Part shown: positions 52,053 to 61,268 of the stretch, one piece after another | Layout: every line of letters starts with the position of its first letter | Position numbering within the stretch: the stretch's first letter is position 1 | NCBI GenBank assembly: GCA_964448115.1 | Contig: CAYUVA010000007.1 | Location: 1-64,000 of the forward strand | DNA length: 64,000 nt | Direction: 5' to 3' | From: CAYUVA01 sp964448115 [NCBI: uncultured bacterium] | Lineage (GTDB): Bacteria > CAYUVA01 | Translations under genes and position numbers: made by a program | The notes under the pieces: model-generated | Seen by the model: the letters and a program-made list of their open reading frames with translations, nothing else | Database searches by the model: none | What the model was told of the DNA's origin: nothing

Positions 52053-52454
52053 TTACCTTCCCAGTGAATATCTCGATACGAGGTTATAAAACTCCTTGCC
52101 ATCGTTTCGCTTTATGGTTATTGAGATCTGGTAAAGATCATCCTTCACCTTATCGATCTTCCTTTCCCAGATAAACTCGGTAAAACGCTTATCATCGCGC
52201 CAGTTGAAATCGCCTCTTTGCTTTATGGGCAGAGTTTGATCACTGACGATATCGCCAAGATTCCTAAAGGTCATCTCCATGGCGTTCTGGGCGAGCATTA
52301 TCGCCTGTAATTTAAGCTGGGAGTGGCTGGAGATATTCATCGCAGACACGATCATGGTCGCAAGCGCGGAGATCCCCACTCCCATGATCACCACTGCAAC
52401 AAGGATCTCTACCAACGAGAAACCTTCTTCGTTATTAATGAGTAATGCTTTCAT
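52053..52454 (-). CDS. gspI: Type II secretion minor pseudopilin (GspI-like)
   Basis: A 133-residue pseudopilin with prepilin site EGFSLVEILVAVVIM. The rest is short, as in GspI: 'AQNAMEMTFRNLGD' is typical of the I subunit. It is followed by gspJ after three bases. The main pseudopilin (GspG), GspD and the rest of the system are not in the window. Confidence 0.85.
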   Translation of the reverse strand: MKALLINNEEGFSLVEILVAVVIMGVGISALATMIVSAMNISSHSQLKLQAIMLAQNAMEMTFRNLGDIVSDQTLPIKQRGDFNWRDDKRFTEFIWERKIDKVKDDLYQISITIKRNDGKEFYNLVSRYSLGR

Positions 52455-52512
52455 GGCATCGCTTCTATTTTTAAGGTTGCTATTATCCTACTCAAGCTGA
52501 GTCAACTATTTA

Positions 52513-54696
52513 TCACAACTGTGATTGAAATGCAATAGGGATATGCAATTTTTTTAAAAGAAAATCTGATCTGCCAAGAAGGAAAAAACCGCAAAATAGC
52601 AATGTAAAACTGGTGATAAGGATGCCGGGTACAGATTTTGCCTTGAAGGAGAGTCTGCCCATTCCATTGCCCGGCATCTCGGCTTTCATAAGCCAGTTTT
52701 CATCTGGAGCCAATGGAATGCTTTTGCCATTGAACTTCAACCTCCAAAGCGGATGATAGGCCATTTTTATAGCTATTCTATTATGCCGATTTGCTTGATC
52801 AGCTAGCTGAAATTGAATTAGGTCGGTTTTGCTTAATAAAATCTTAATACTAACATCGGGGTCATCAGCACTGATCAATGCAGGGATAAATCGAGTTAAC
52901 TTGAACAAGCAAAAAGAACCCTCACAGTGATTCATCTCGAAATACTCGCTGTTTTCGAGTATTTTATGCAGAGTCCGTTTTGGCTCCCACAGGCGAGGTC
53001 CCTGCTTCTTCTTAAATAGCCCTCTTTTCACCTGGTCGCAGGTAACGATATAGCCGATATTGAACTTGCTGCAATAGCGTGCGATCTCAATATCTGATAT
53101 CTTCCATAGCTTATTGCCAAACAATGAGCCATGATTGGTGCGAGTGATGTCGTTTATCGGGTATAGGAAAATCTTGCACCAACCGCCGATGGAGGAAACC
53201 GCGCTGCGCTGCGAGGATAGAGCCATAATATGGCTGTTGGATAATGCTCCCTCCATGTTGCCATAGGTTGTCTGGTATAAGATACGGCCATGGCTGTGAT
53301 CTAGATTTTTCTTGATATAATCCCAGAGCGACTCAAGGTCTTTAACCTGGGGCACCTGGCTGGAGACGCGCATCATACCTGGCATCCGAGCCGGATTGCG
53401 ATAGGTGGCTAGGAAATTTATGCCCAATGCTGCGACCAATGCAATGGCTGCAAGTAGGATTACCCTTGCTTTTGTTGTCCTTAGGTTGATGTTTTTTATG
53501 CTCATAATCATCCAATGCAGTTGCAGCGCTGCAAGCAGGTGAATGATCGCCTGGATAACGATGAGAAACCGCCGGCTGAAGAAACCCTGTAGCAGCCCCA
53601 ACAAGGGCAGCGCGCGAAGCAACTCGGAGGAAACCCAATAGCCGCTGGTGATTATGATTGAAATCGCCCCTAGTAGCAAGAGGCTGCGAAGACCAAACCC
53701 AAGCCTAGCGCCACTAAAAGTGATAGCAGCAAAGCCAAGTAATGCCAAAAGGTCAATAACGATTACATGACTAAGCGGCGATAGCCCCTTATATAGTATC
53801 TTAAAAAGTTCACTAGGATTACCCTGACCTAAAAGATCTATGCCTTGCAGGATAACAAATTTAGGGATTCCTAGAATACTTAAAGGAAACTCGAAGAAAA
53901 GACCATGGGCAATCGGCAACGGCTTGCCCGGCTCTGCTTGCGGCATCCATGAGGCAGTAGCTAAGATGGGGAGCAAATAGAATGCGCATAAGCATAATGA
54001 TAAAGAAGCCATTATTGCCAGCTTTACCAGTCTTTGACTAGTCCTGAGCCTTATTCTCTCCACAAATAAAAGCACAGCAATAAATATGAACCATAGCGCG
54101 GACATAAACAGGTGAGACAGTATCGCTAGCGCTCCCAGCAAGCCAGACACGATAATAACCTTAGCGTTCAGTCTATCTGCCCTTAAAATTATGAATCGCA
54201 TGGCGAGAAAGATTATCCCCAGGGCAAAAAATGTATTATATGTCCCCTTGAAGACCTCCCAGATAACCTCGGTTCTGGTTATGAAAACTAGTGAGGTGAT
54301 AAGCGACGGGAACCAACCCGCAAAGCAGCGACTTAGGTAGTATAATCCAACGCCACTCATCGCATAAGACAGAAGCACAACCAGCTTGTAAATAAACTCG
54401 AAATTAAAAGGGGATAAAAGCTTGATCAGGCATCCAAGCCAAAAGGTAGCCTGGTAGAAGTACATCTGGAATGGGAAGCCGGCAAAATCCCAGTCGCACC
54501 AGCCGATGAACCATCCAGACAGGGGAAGCAGGTGATAATAAAGGTAATAAAACTCTGCGAGATGAACCGGGTGATCCAGGTAAAGAAGATACCCCGGCTT
54601 GAATATATCCTTGCTGATGAGAAAGGCTACCAGGATGATGATAATGGCGCACAGAGTATCACGCCATTTCGCACCTTTATCTATTGTTCCATCCAA
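52513..54696 (-). CDS. Polytopic membrane protein, YfhO/6-PTS-like
   Basis: A 727-residue protein with about twelve membrane segments up to residue 450 and a soluble C-terminal region ending with one more segment. The final part 'MAYHPLWRLKFNGKSI' resembles the tail of YfhO-type proteins that flip or transfer sugars, in which a 'YHPGWRVxVDG' phrase is common. It lies between pgk and gspI in one transcription unit. Function in glycan or lipid modification is possible but unproven. Confidence 0.6.
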   Translation of the reverse strand: MDGTIDKGAKWRDTLCAIIIILVAFLISKDIFKPGYLLYLDHPVHLAEFYYLYYHLLPLSGWFIGWCDWDFAGFPFQMYFYQATFWLGCLIKLLSPFNFEFIYKLVVLLSYAMSGVGLYYLSRCFAGWFPSLITSLVFITRTEVIWEVFKGTYNTFFALGIIFLAMRFIILRADRLNAKVIIVSGLLGALAILSHLFMSALWFIFIAVLLFVERIRLRTSQRLVKLAIMASLSLCLCAFYLLPILATASWMPQAEPGKPLPIAHGLFFEFPLSILGIPKFVILQGIDLLGQGNPSELFKILYKGLSPLSHVIVIDLLALLGFAAITFSGARLGFGLRSLLLLGAISIIITSGYWVSSELLRALPLLGLLQGFFSRRFLIVIQAIIHLLAALQLHWMIMSIKNINLRTTKARVILLAAIALVAALGINFLATYRNPARMPGMMRVSSQVPQVKDLESLWDYIKKNLDHSHGRILYQTTYGNMEGALSNSHIMALSSQRSAVSSIGGWCKIFLYPINDITRTNHGSLFGNKLWKISDIEIARYCSKFNIGYIVTCDQVKRGLFKKKQGPRLWEPKRTLHKILENSEYFEMNHCEGSFCLFKLTRFIPALISADDPDVSIKILLSKTDLIQFQLADQANRHNRIAIKMAYHPLWRLKFNGKSIPLAPDENWLMKAEMPGNGMGRLSFKAKSVPGILITSFTLLFCGFFLLGRSDFLLKKLHIPIAFQSQL

Positions 54697-54716
54697 GCTC
54701 TAGTTTTATATCTTGC

Positions 54717-55910
54717 TCATTCAATCAGCGCCTTGACCCCAGGGAGGATCTTCCCTTCCAGCAGCTCGATGGATGCGCCTCCGCCAGTGGAAATATGCTT
54801 GATCTTGTCTGCATAGCCTGATTTTTTAACTGCCGATGCGCTCTCGCCACCGCCTACAATTGAGACGGCGCAGCTTTTAGCTACAGCCTCGGCAACCGTG
54901 AATGTACCCTTTTCAAAGCCCTTGACCTCGAAGACGCCCATAGGTCCGTTCCAGACAATGGTGTTTGCATCAAGGATTACCTTAATGTAAAGCTCGATGG
55001 TTTTAGGACCTATATCGAAGACCTTCATCCCGGCTGGGATCTTGTCCTTGTCAGCGATTACTTTTTCTGCATCCTCGGTTGCTTGCTTGGCGCAGACATA
55101 ATCTAGCGGAAGCAAGAACTTGAGGTCGCTTTTGGCTGATGCCTTTTCCATAATCTCCTTGGCGACCTTGATATCGTCCTCACCCAGAAGCTCGCTTTGT
55201 ATATCAACACCCTCAAGTCTAAGGAAGGCATAGCATAAACCACCGCCGATCAGTATGCTATCGACCCGATGCAGCAGGTTGAGCACCACAGCGATCTTGT
55301 CCGAGGCTTTTGCTCCGCCGAAGATGGCGATAAAAGGTTTTTTGGGATCTTTAAGAGCGCCTATTAGATAGCTAAGCTCCTTGTCCATTAAAAAGCCAGC
55401 TACTTTTACCTTGAAGTACTCAGCCATGCCGGCGGTTGAGGCGTGTGCTCTGTGGGCAGCGCCAAAGGCATCGTTGACATAGATATCAGCCAACTCTGCC
55501 AGGGCTTTAGCCATATCTGGGTCATTATCGGTCTCTGCCTTGTGATAGCGGAGGTTCTCCAGGAGAAGGATCTCTCCAGGTTTCAACTGCTCAGCCAGCT
55601 TTTTTGCTTGCTCTCCGATGCAGTCCTCGGCGAAGTGCACCTTCATATCGAGGAGTTTTTCTAGGTGCTCTGCCACAGGCTTCAGGCTCATCTCGGGGAC
55701 AACTTTACCCTTGGGTCTTCCCAGGTGCGAGGCTAGAATCACTTTAGCTCCATTGTCCAGTGCATACCGTATAGTGGGCAGGGCGGCGGTTATGCGCTTG
55801 TCATCGGCGACCTTAAGATCAGCAGTCAAGGGTACATTGAAATCGACCCGTATGAAGACGCGTTTATCCTTTACATCGATATCAGAGATAACCTTGTAAT
55901 CCCTAGCCAT
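54717..55910 (-). CDS. pgk: Phosphoglycerate kinase
   Basis: A 397-residue glycolytic enzyme. Motifs are RVDFNVPL, '[12 protein letters not shown]', '[12 protein letters not shown]', [12 protein letters not shown] and a C-terminal GGGESAS with '[16 protein letters not shown]'. GAGGTG precedes the ATG. Coded in a unit with secretion genes, which is an unusual neighbourhood; gapA and tpiA are not here. Confidence 0.97.
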   Translation of the reverse strand: MARDYKVISDIDVKDKRVFIRVDFNVPLTADLKVADDKRITAALPTIRYALDNGAKVILASHLGRPKGKVVPEMSLKPVAEHLEKLLDMKVHFAEDCIGEQAKKLAEQLKPGEILLLENLRYHKAETDNDPDMAKALAELADIYVNDAFGAAHRAHASTAGMAEYFKVKVAGFLMDKELSYLIGALKDPKKPFIAIFGGAKASDKIAVVLNLLHRVDSILIGGGLCYAFLRLEGVDIQSELLGEDDIKVAKEIMEKASAKSDLKFLLPLDYVCAKQATEDAEKVIADKDKIPAGMKVFDIGPKTIELYIKVILDANTIVWNGPMGVFEVKGFEKGTFTVAEAVAKSCAVSIVGGGESASAVKKSGYADKIKHISTGGGASIELLEGKILPGVKALIE

Positions 55911-55923
55911 CTTGATGCACCTC

Positions 55924-56685
55924 TTATTTGTCTTTCTCTTTACCCTTCATCATTTCCTCCAGAAACGGGGGCAAATCTTTATTTTTGCCCTGCTGCATCA
56001 TCGCATCCATCATGAAGTTCTTTCTTTCGGTCATCTTAAAGTCCTTGGGAACCTTGAAGACAGAGGAATCGAGCTTCTTTTTCTCCACTTTCTTAACCTC
56101 GCCTCGATTTTCCACCTTGAACATACCGAGGTCGCTAATGGTCTCGGATACGATGGGGAAACCTTTTATCTTCTCAAAAGGCTCAGCCATCTCCTTGTCG
56201 CCCAGGTTCAAGATTTCATAATAGGCGGGACCGTCCTCGATCTTGATATCCTCGGTTGCCCAGATTGTGATGGTTACTCCAATGGGGCTTCCGGCTCTTT
56301 TAGCTTGGATGATGTATTTCTTGCACTTGAAGTCATTGATTGTCTTTTTCTCATCGGTCTGCCGCACCTGGTACTTGATCTCCATTGATTGGGACATGGC
56401 AGAGGCTTGTTCCATCATCTGCTTGAGGTCTTCCTCGTAGTAAATCTTGTCCGCAGGCTCAACGGTGATCATCTTCATGTTCTCGTAATCGAAGATTGTG
56501 TAATTGCCAGCCTCATCGAGAACCTTCATCTTTTTTCCCTGGATATAGACTCGGTTCTCCACAGTAGATGATCCTTGTGGGGTTTTAACTGTCGTCTCCT
56601 GCACTATCTCATACCCGGCATGAGCGATAGGACACAAAGAGACTAGAAAAACGAGCATAACAGTTAGCTGGAGAAGTTTTCTCAT
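55924..56685 (-). CDS. Exported DUF4412-type protein
   Basis: A 253-residue exported protein. The signal peptide ends near 'SLCPIAHAG'. The body is a beta-rich fold typical of DUF4412/LolA-like proteins ('[20 protein letters not shown]', '[17 protein letters not shown]'), with a charged tail. These are periplasmic proteins, some of which bind lipids or track outer membrane biogenesis. AGGAGG precedes the ATG. It is the first gene of the minus-strand unit with pgk and the gsp genes. Confidence 0.7.
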   Translation of the reverse strand: MRKLLQLTVMLVFLVSLCPIAHAGYEIVQETTVKTPQGSSTVENRVYIQGKKMKVLDEAGNYTIFDYENMKMITVEPADKIYYEEDLKQMMEQASAMSQSMEIKYQVRQTDEKKTINDFKCKKYIIQAKRAGSPIGVTITIWATEDIKIEDGPAYYEILNLGDKEMAEPFEKIKGFPIVSETISDLGMFKVENRGEVKKVEKKKLDSSVFKVPKDFKMTERKNFMMDAMMQQGKNKDLPPFLEEMMKGKEKDK

Positions 56686-56804
56686 AGCTTATCCTCCTAC
56701 TTACCTTTAGGTTTACAATAAATATCCTAAATCAAACCCTGACCCTTTTCAAATACTTGATAATCAAGTCAGTAGGCTTTATATTAAAAGCAGTGAACGA
56801 GATA

Positions 56805-58169
56805 ATGCGAACCGGAGAGAAGATCCCCTACCTGGTACTTCGGGTTATAGATGTGGCAACACTACTTGTTCTTTTATGGAGCAGCTCCTGTTTGGGTGCA
56901 GACTGCGCTGACTACGATATGTTCGAGCCGAACGATACATACCAGCAAGCCACCTTTATTAGCACCAACGGCGATCCTATCCAGGAGTATATCTGCAACC
57001 TTACCGATAGGGACTGGCATATCTTCTATGCGCACCAGGGGAATGCCTACCAGATCTATACCTCACGGCTCGGACCTGGGGTTAAGACTGCTATATTCCT
57101 TTATGATCCTTCGGCTGGGGAGATCTTGCAAGTTGCCGAACCGGATGCTGATACAGGGGAGGCGTCTCTTTCCTATTCATTTACCTCAGCGGCTGCGTAC
57201 TACTTTGAGGTGAGACCGAGCAGTTCAAGCGCCTATGGCGAACAGGCTGATTACAACATCCAGTGCATCGCAAGCACCTTCACCCCCAGCCCGACTCGCA
57301 CTCCAACCTTGACCCCAACAGAATCTCCAACCAGCACGCAAACACCAACAGCAACCTGGACACACAAACCGACATGTACAGCAACGCCGACTCCGTCTAG
57401 CACCCCTTCAGCAACCCCGACCGGCACCCCTTGCTCGAATGATGATATCTACGAGCCGAACGACACTATGCAGGAGGCAAAGGGTCCCCTGGTGCCTTAT
57501 GCCGAGTATGTCCAATTATTCTGTAGCCAGACCGACAAGGATTGGTTTTATATAGATCGCATGGATGATCGATGGTTGCACATACAGACCCGCTGGCTGC
57601 AAGAGGGCGTGGATACCATCCTTTTCGTATATCGAAGCGATGGCTTTGGAACCATTGCCATAAACGATGATGATCCCGCAAGAGCCGGCACCAGCGATCG
57701 CTATGCCAGCTCGGTTATCATTCCACCCCCTGGGGCGCATAATGAGCCATTCTATGTGGTGGTCGCACCTAGCATCAACCATCCGAGCAAAGAGGACTCG
57801 CTGGTGGGAAAAGGGAGCCTATACCAGCTTTACATGAGTTACTATTCATCCCCGCCGGTCACCTACACGCCGACTCCGTACCCAAGCGGATATGCGCCTG
57901 GGATCTTGGCTGCCGGCTATTTGGATACGAGGCTATCAAGCAGCGAATACACCCACACATTATCGATATTCGCTTTCACAGAGGATGTCTGCATGACGGT
58001 CTGGGGTCTGTATATCCTGGAGACCACCGATGGGCGCAGCCATTTTTTGCGCTCCATTTTCCAGGGGGATCTTAGTCCTTATGCGCATAGCAAGGTTCTG
58101 GTCGATCTGTGGAGCTTCAAGGCGAACTACGCGCCGAACAGGGGATTTTACCTGCAAGTCAATCCCTGA
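56805..58169 (+). CDS. Secreted protein with two PPC domains, PT linker and C-terminal domain
   Basis: A protein of about 454 residues, start uncertain. ATG 56805 gives a good signal peptide ([11 protein letters not shown]... to SSCLGA); TTG 56757 is a possible longer start, without ribosome site. Two PPC (pre-peptidase C-terminal) domains each begin 'EPNDT' ('[13 protein letters not shown]', '[13 protein letters not shown]'). A Thr/Pro/Ser linker of about 50 residues separates them. The final region starts [12 protein letters not shown] and resembles the ends of the C25 and S8 peptidases. It has no peptidase domain of its own, so it is likely an adhesin or surface protein. Confidence 0.78.
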   Translation: MRTGEKIPYLVLRVIDVATLLVLLWSSSCLGADCADYDMFEPNDTYQQATFISTNGDPIQEYICNLTDRDWHIFYAHQGNAYQIYTSRLGPGVKTAIFLYDPSAGEILQVAEPDADTGEASLSYSFTSAAAYYFEVRPSSSSAYGEQADYNIQCIASTFTPSPTRTPTLTPTESPTSTQTPTATWTHKPTCTATPTPSSTPSATPTGTPCSNDDIYEPNDTMQEAKGPLVPYAEYVQLFCSQTDKDWFYIDRMDDRWLHIQTRWLQEGVDTILFVYRSDGFGTIAINDDDPARAGTSDRYASSVIIPPPGAHNEPFYVVVAPSINHPSKEDSLVGKGSLYQLYMSYYSSPPVTYTPTPYPSGYAPGILAAGYLDTRLSSSEYTHTLSIFAFTEDVCMTVWGLYILETTDGRSHFLRSIFQGDLSPYAHSKVLVDLWSFKANYAPNRGFYLQVNP

Positions 58170-58215
58170 GATAGTTAAGGCGCTAGGAGCTAGGCTTAAG
58201 TGGTATGAGTCAACT

Positions 58216-58262
58216 AGCCACAAAGGCACAAGGGAAGAAGCTCACCCAAAGGGGCAAAGAGG
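58216..58262 (+). repeat. Copy of the interspersed 'CCACAAAGGC' repeat
   Basis: AGCCACAAAGGCACAAGG (58216-58233) and CTCACCCAAAGGGGCAAAG (58241-58259) mirror the two-part copy at 2584-2640, with the same order and spacing class. It lies after the PPC gene. Confidence 0.5.
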
Positions 58263-58329
58263 GAAAGAGATTGCAAAGTTATGGATAAGTTAACTGGTTC
58301 ATCGGTGATCCAGTTTAAAACGACTACTA

Positions 58330-60855
58330 TTATGAGGATAAAATGCGCTTAATGTAATCCTTCAATATTATAAGATCTATCCATGGTGACATATTAAGCA
58401 TATAAATAAGGTCATATTTCAGCGTTATCTGCTCTTGGGTATTATAGGATCTATTAACTTGGGCAAGCCCGGTGATGCCGGGCTTTATCTTGAACCGAAG
58501 GCTGTAGGCTGGTATTTGCTGCTTGAAGGCCTGCACCGCCACGATACGCTCCGGTTGGGGTCCGACCATGGACATATCCCCCTTGAGCACATTGAAAAGC
58601 TGGGGTAGCCCGTCAATATGCAGCCTGCGCAGCAACCTTCCCCAGCTAGGCATTTCCTGGGATGTCATATCAGGTAGCTCGGGGACTGAATCTTGCCCCG
58701 GCATGACCCGGAAGCGCAGAAGGTTAAATGGCTCCTCATCAAGTCCAAGGCGCGGATAGCGGCACAAGACCCCGCTTTTATCGTGCAATAGGATCAGCAC
58801 GCAAGCTGCTGCCATCAATGGAGATGAGAGGATAATGAAGATAGCTGATGCGATAATATCAAAGGCTCGCTTCCATAGCCTCGGCGAGGCGGTCTGGTAG
58901 CGCGACTGCAGGCTGATGAGCGGAAGATCGCCGACCAATCTAAGCTTTATCCTGCCTACTAACATCTCATAGAGGTGAGGGACGAAGTTCAGCTCCACAT
59001 CTACATCTTCAAGGTTGAAAAGCTCCCTAAGCGTTTTCTCCTGGAAGCTGTCCGGCGGTGAGATGATGACCTGGTCGATGCTGTAGTTGCGCACTATATC
59101 GTAAAGTTCATCCCTGGTGCCAAGGTGTGTTATACCAGGGATAACCGCCTCCTTGTCATCGGCGATCTGCCCCACCACCTGCATCCCCAGATAAGGTTTA
59201 TCCTTGATGGTCTGATAGACAGTATTGATGTCCTGATCCTCGCCGACCAGCGCGACTCGGCGATAGACCTTTGGCAGGTAGAATGTCCTGCCGATGAAGG
59301 TGTGCCAGCCGGTGATAAACAGTATCGATAGCGCCCAGGCGATGATGACCACGAGTCGAGGGAAGTTAAACGGCGCCACGATGAAAAACCGGTAGGAAAG
59401 GTAAGCCAGAAAGACTATGGACACGCTTTGCAGTATCTTGGGGAAGACGATGCTCTCGTAGCCGTGTTCTTCGGGGTCATCATAGCGCCCGCTGAAGTAA
59501 AATATGATAAGCTGTAGCGTTGTGATGATATAAAGATAATCGTAATACTCCATAAAATTGACCTTGGGTATCCTGCCCCCGAAGCGCACTAAAAATGCAC
59601 ATACAAAGGCGAGGTTGATCAGGATCGCATCCCCTGCTGCTAATAGGGCAGGGATCCTCTTTCTCAGCCTTTTTCTCACCGAGTGAAGCCCATCCCTATA
59701 GACCTTCTCGGTGCGCTGGACGGTCTGCTTCAGTGTAAAGCGTTCCTTTATTGTTTTCTTGGCGTTTTCGCCCATTATCTTTCGATTCATAGGCTCAGCG
59801 ACCAATTTTTCGATAGCCTGAATCAGCTCACCAACACTTCCAGGCTCCACAAGCAGTCCATCCAATCCATTGGTGATAAGCTCTGGTATATCCCCGACCC
59901 TGGTTGCAATTATGGCTTTTCCAGCAGCCATGGCTTCTAAAACTGCATACGGCATAGCCTCGTATAATGAGGGATGGATAAATATGTCTATAGCGGCTAG
60001 TAGTTGCGGTATATCTTCTCTGAAGCCGGTGAAGATGATCCTATCCTGCAAGCTTTTTTGTTTTGTCCATTTCTTGTATCGCTCCATCATCTCACCGCCG
60101 CCGATTAATAGTAGCCTAAGTTTATCGTTTCTTTTTATAAGCACCTCAACAGCACTCAGCAGATAGGGGATCCCCTTCTCATCGATCATGCGGCTGACCA
60201 TTCCAAGGACAATGTGATCCTCGCTAAAGCCGAGACTCTCCCTGGTGGTAGCTCTTTTTTCCTCGCTGAACTCCTCTATTGCCACTCCATTGGCTATCTG
60301 CGCCAATCGTTTGGCAGATATTATCCCCTCAGCCAACGCCTGTTCCATATCCTTGGCAGATACGCAGATCACCTTGCGGGAAAAGATGCCAGCAACGAAC
60401 TCGATGGTCTTGAACAACCATCGCTGAAGCCTTCTTTCTGTTGGGGTGAAACTGAAGCCGTGCACGGTGAAGATGATAAATGGCACTCCGGCAAAGTAGG
60501 CGCCGAGACGACCCAGAAAGCCTGCTTTGCTGCTGTGTGCATGCACGATATCTGGCTTCTCCTTCTTACATACTTTATACAATTGATAAAGGGATCTAAG
60601 GTCATTAATCAGGCTTATCTCTCGGCGCAGAAAGGGAAGCGGGATATGGCGAATGCCCTGTTTTTTCAGGTAATCGACCAGGACCCCGCTTGGGGGACAG
60701 GCAACGGTTAGCTCATAAGTATCACCATCAAGCTGGCTCACCAGGTGTTTGAGATGCGTCTGTGCGCCTCCGAAATCAGCCAGGGTGATAATATAGAGGA
60801 TCTTTATGACCCGAATGCCTTGTTCGCTAGCTGGTTTGGTCATACTATTTACCAT
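58330..60855 (-). CDS. GT4 glycosyltransferase fused to polyprenyl-phosphate glycosylphosphotransferase
   Basis: An 841-residue fusion. Residues 1 to about 395 are a GT4 glycosyltransferase ('ADFGGAQTHLKHL', 'DIVHAHSSKAGFLG', 'HPSLYEAMPYAVLEAMAAGK'). Residues about 405-500 form four membrane segments, then a Rossmann-like part, then the phosphoglycosyltransferase core from about 660: 'KRAFDIIASAIFIILSSPLM' and 'LPQLFNVLKGDMSMVGP'. In this family the catalytic Asp-Glu pair is in LDELPQ; here the sequence is IDGLPQ (Asp748-Gly749), so the Glu is lost. The neighbouring motif is GPQPE, not GPRPE. It may be inactive as a phosphotransferase, or use another residue. Such fusions join initiation and extension of a glycan. 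Confidence 0.85.
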   Translation of the reverse strand: MVNSMTKPASEQGIRVIKILYIITLADFGGAQTHLKHLVSQLDGDTYELTVACPPSGVLVDYLKKQGIRHIPLPFLRREISLINDLRSLYQLYKVCKKEKPDIVHAHSSKAGFLGRLGAYFAGVPFIIFTVHGFSFTPTERRLQRWLFKTIEFVAGIFSRKVICVSAKDMEQALAEGIISAKRLAQIANGVAIEEFSEEKRATTRESLGFSEDHIVLGMVSRMIDEKGIPYLLSAVEVLIKRNDKLRLLLIGGGEMMERYKKWTKQKSLQDRIIFTGFREDIPQLLAAIDIFIHPSLYEAMPYAVLEAMAAGKAIIATRVGDIPELITNGLDGLLVEPGSVGELIQAIEKLVAEPMNRKIMGENAKKTIKERFTLKQTVQRTEKVYRDGLHSVRKRLRKRIPALLAAGDAILINLAFVCAFLVRFGGRIPKVNFMEYYDYLYIITTLQLIIFYFSGRYDDPEEHGYESIVFPKILQSVSIVFLAYLSYRFFIVAPFNFPRLVVIIAWALSILFITGWHTFIGRTFYLPKVYRRVALVGEDQDINTVYQTIKDKPYLGMQVVGQIADDKEAVIPGITHLGTRDELYDIVRNYSIDQVIISPPDSFQEKTLRELFNLEDVDVELNFVPHLYEMLVGRIKLRLVGDLPLISLQSRYQTASPRLWKRAFDIIASAIFIILSSPLMAAACVLILLHDKSGVLCRYPRLGLDEEPFNLLRFRVMPGQDSVPELPDMTSQEMPSWGRLLRRLHIDGLPQLFNVLKGDMSMVGPQPERIVAVQAFKQQIPAYSLRFKIKPGITGLAQVNRSYNTQEQITLKYDLIYMLNMSPWIDLIILKDYIKRILSS

Positions 60856-61029
60856 TGCTCGCAGTGAGTCTATTTAGACAGTATAGAACAAATAAGCGGA
60901 AAGGTCATGGGTTGAAATAGGCGTGAGATGTGAGGCTTGGGGAAGGATTAGTCCCCATCCTAGCGGGGGCAGCCACCCCTATTTTTCAAGGGGGGATTGC
61001 CTATTACCTTAGACCTCTTCCAAATAGAT

Positions 61030-61115
61030 GAAATTTATCAAAATAGTATTAAAAAGTTAAATTATAAATATTTAATTAATTAATACTAAATTTTTATTAT
61101 CATGATAATTAACTG
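61030..61115. other. AT-rich segment in the gap before the PBP gene
   Basis: In the 413-base gap 60856-61268 this stretch is almost purely A and T (with TTTAATTAATTAA). It could be a DNA-unwinding or nucleoid-protein binding site. No DnaA-box array is visible. The gap also holds a GC-rich remnant of a hairpin (near 60960-61010) and the parS-like site below. Confidence 0.3.
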
Positions 61116-61142
61116 TAAATGTCGATAACTGCTTTTAAAAAA

Positions 61143-61158
61143 TGTTCCACATGGAACA
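61143..61158. other. parS-like ParB-binding site
   Basis: TGTTCCACATGGAACA differs at one position from the known parS sequence TGTTCCACGTGGAACA, which is bound by ParB in many bacteria. It is a perfect 7-base inverted repeat around CA, and lies in an intergenic gap. parB is at 11580-12530. Confidence 0.7.
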
Positions 61159-61268
61159 TCTTGCGAGAATAGGGGATCCGTGATTTCGGAACTGAGGTTA
61201 ATTGATATATTAGGAGCAGGAAATGGGAACAGAATGAACAACAAAAAAACCACGAGAGCTTGAATTCG

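Noticed and set aside
60950-61010. GC-rich CCCCT...AGGGG hairpin between the fusion gene and the PBP gene
   Set aside because: The arms are only five bases and no T tract follows; it may be a decayed repeat, but the evidence is too thin for a feature.
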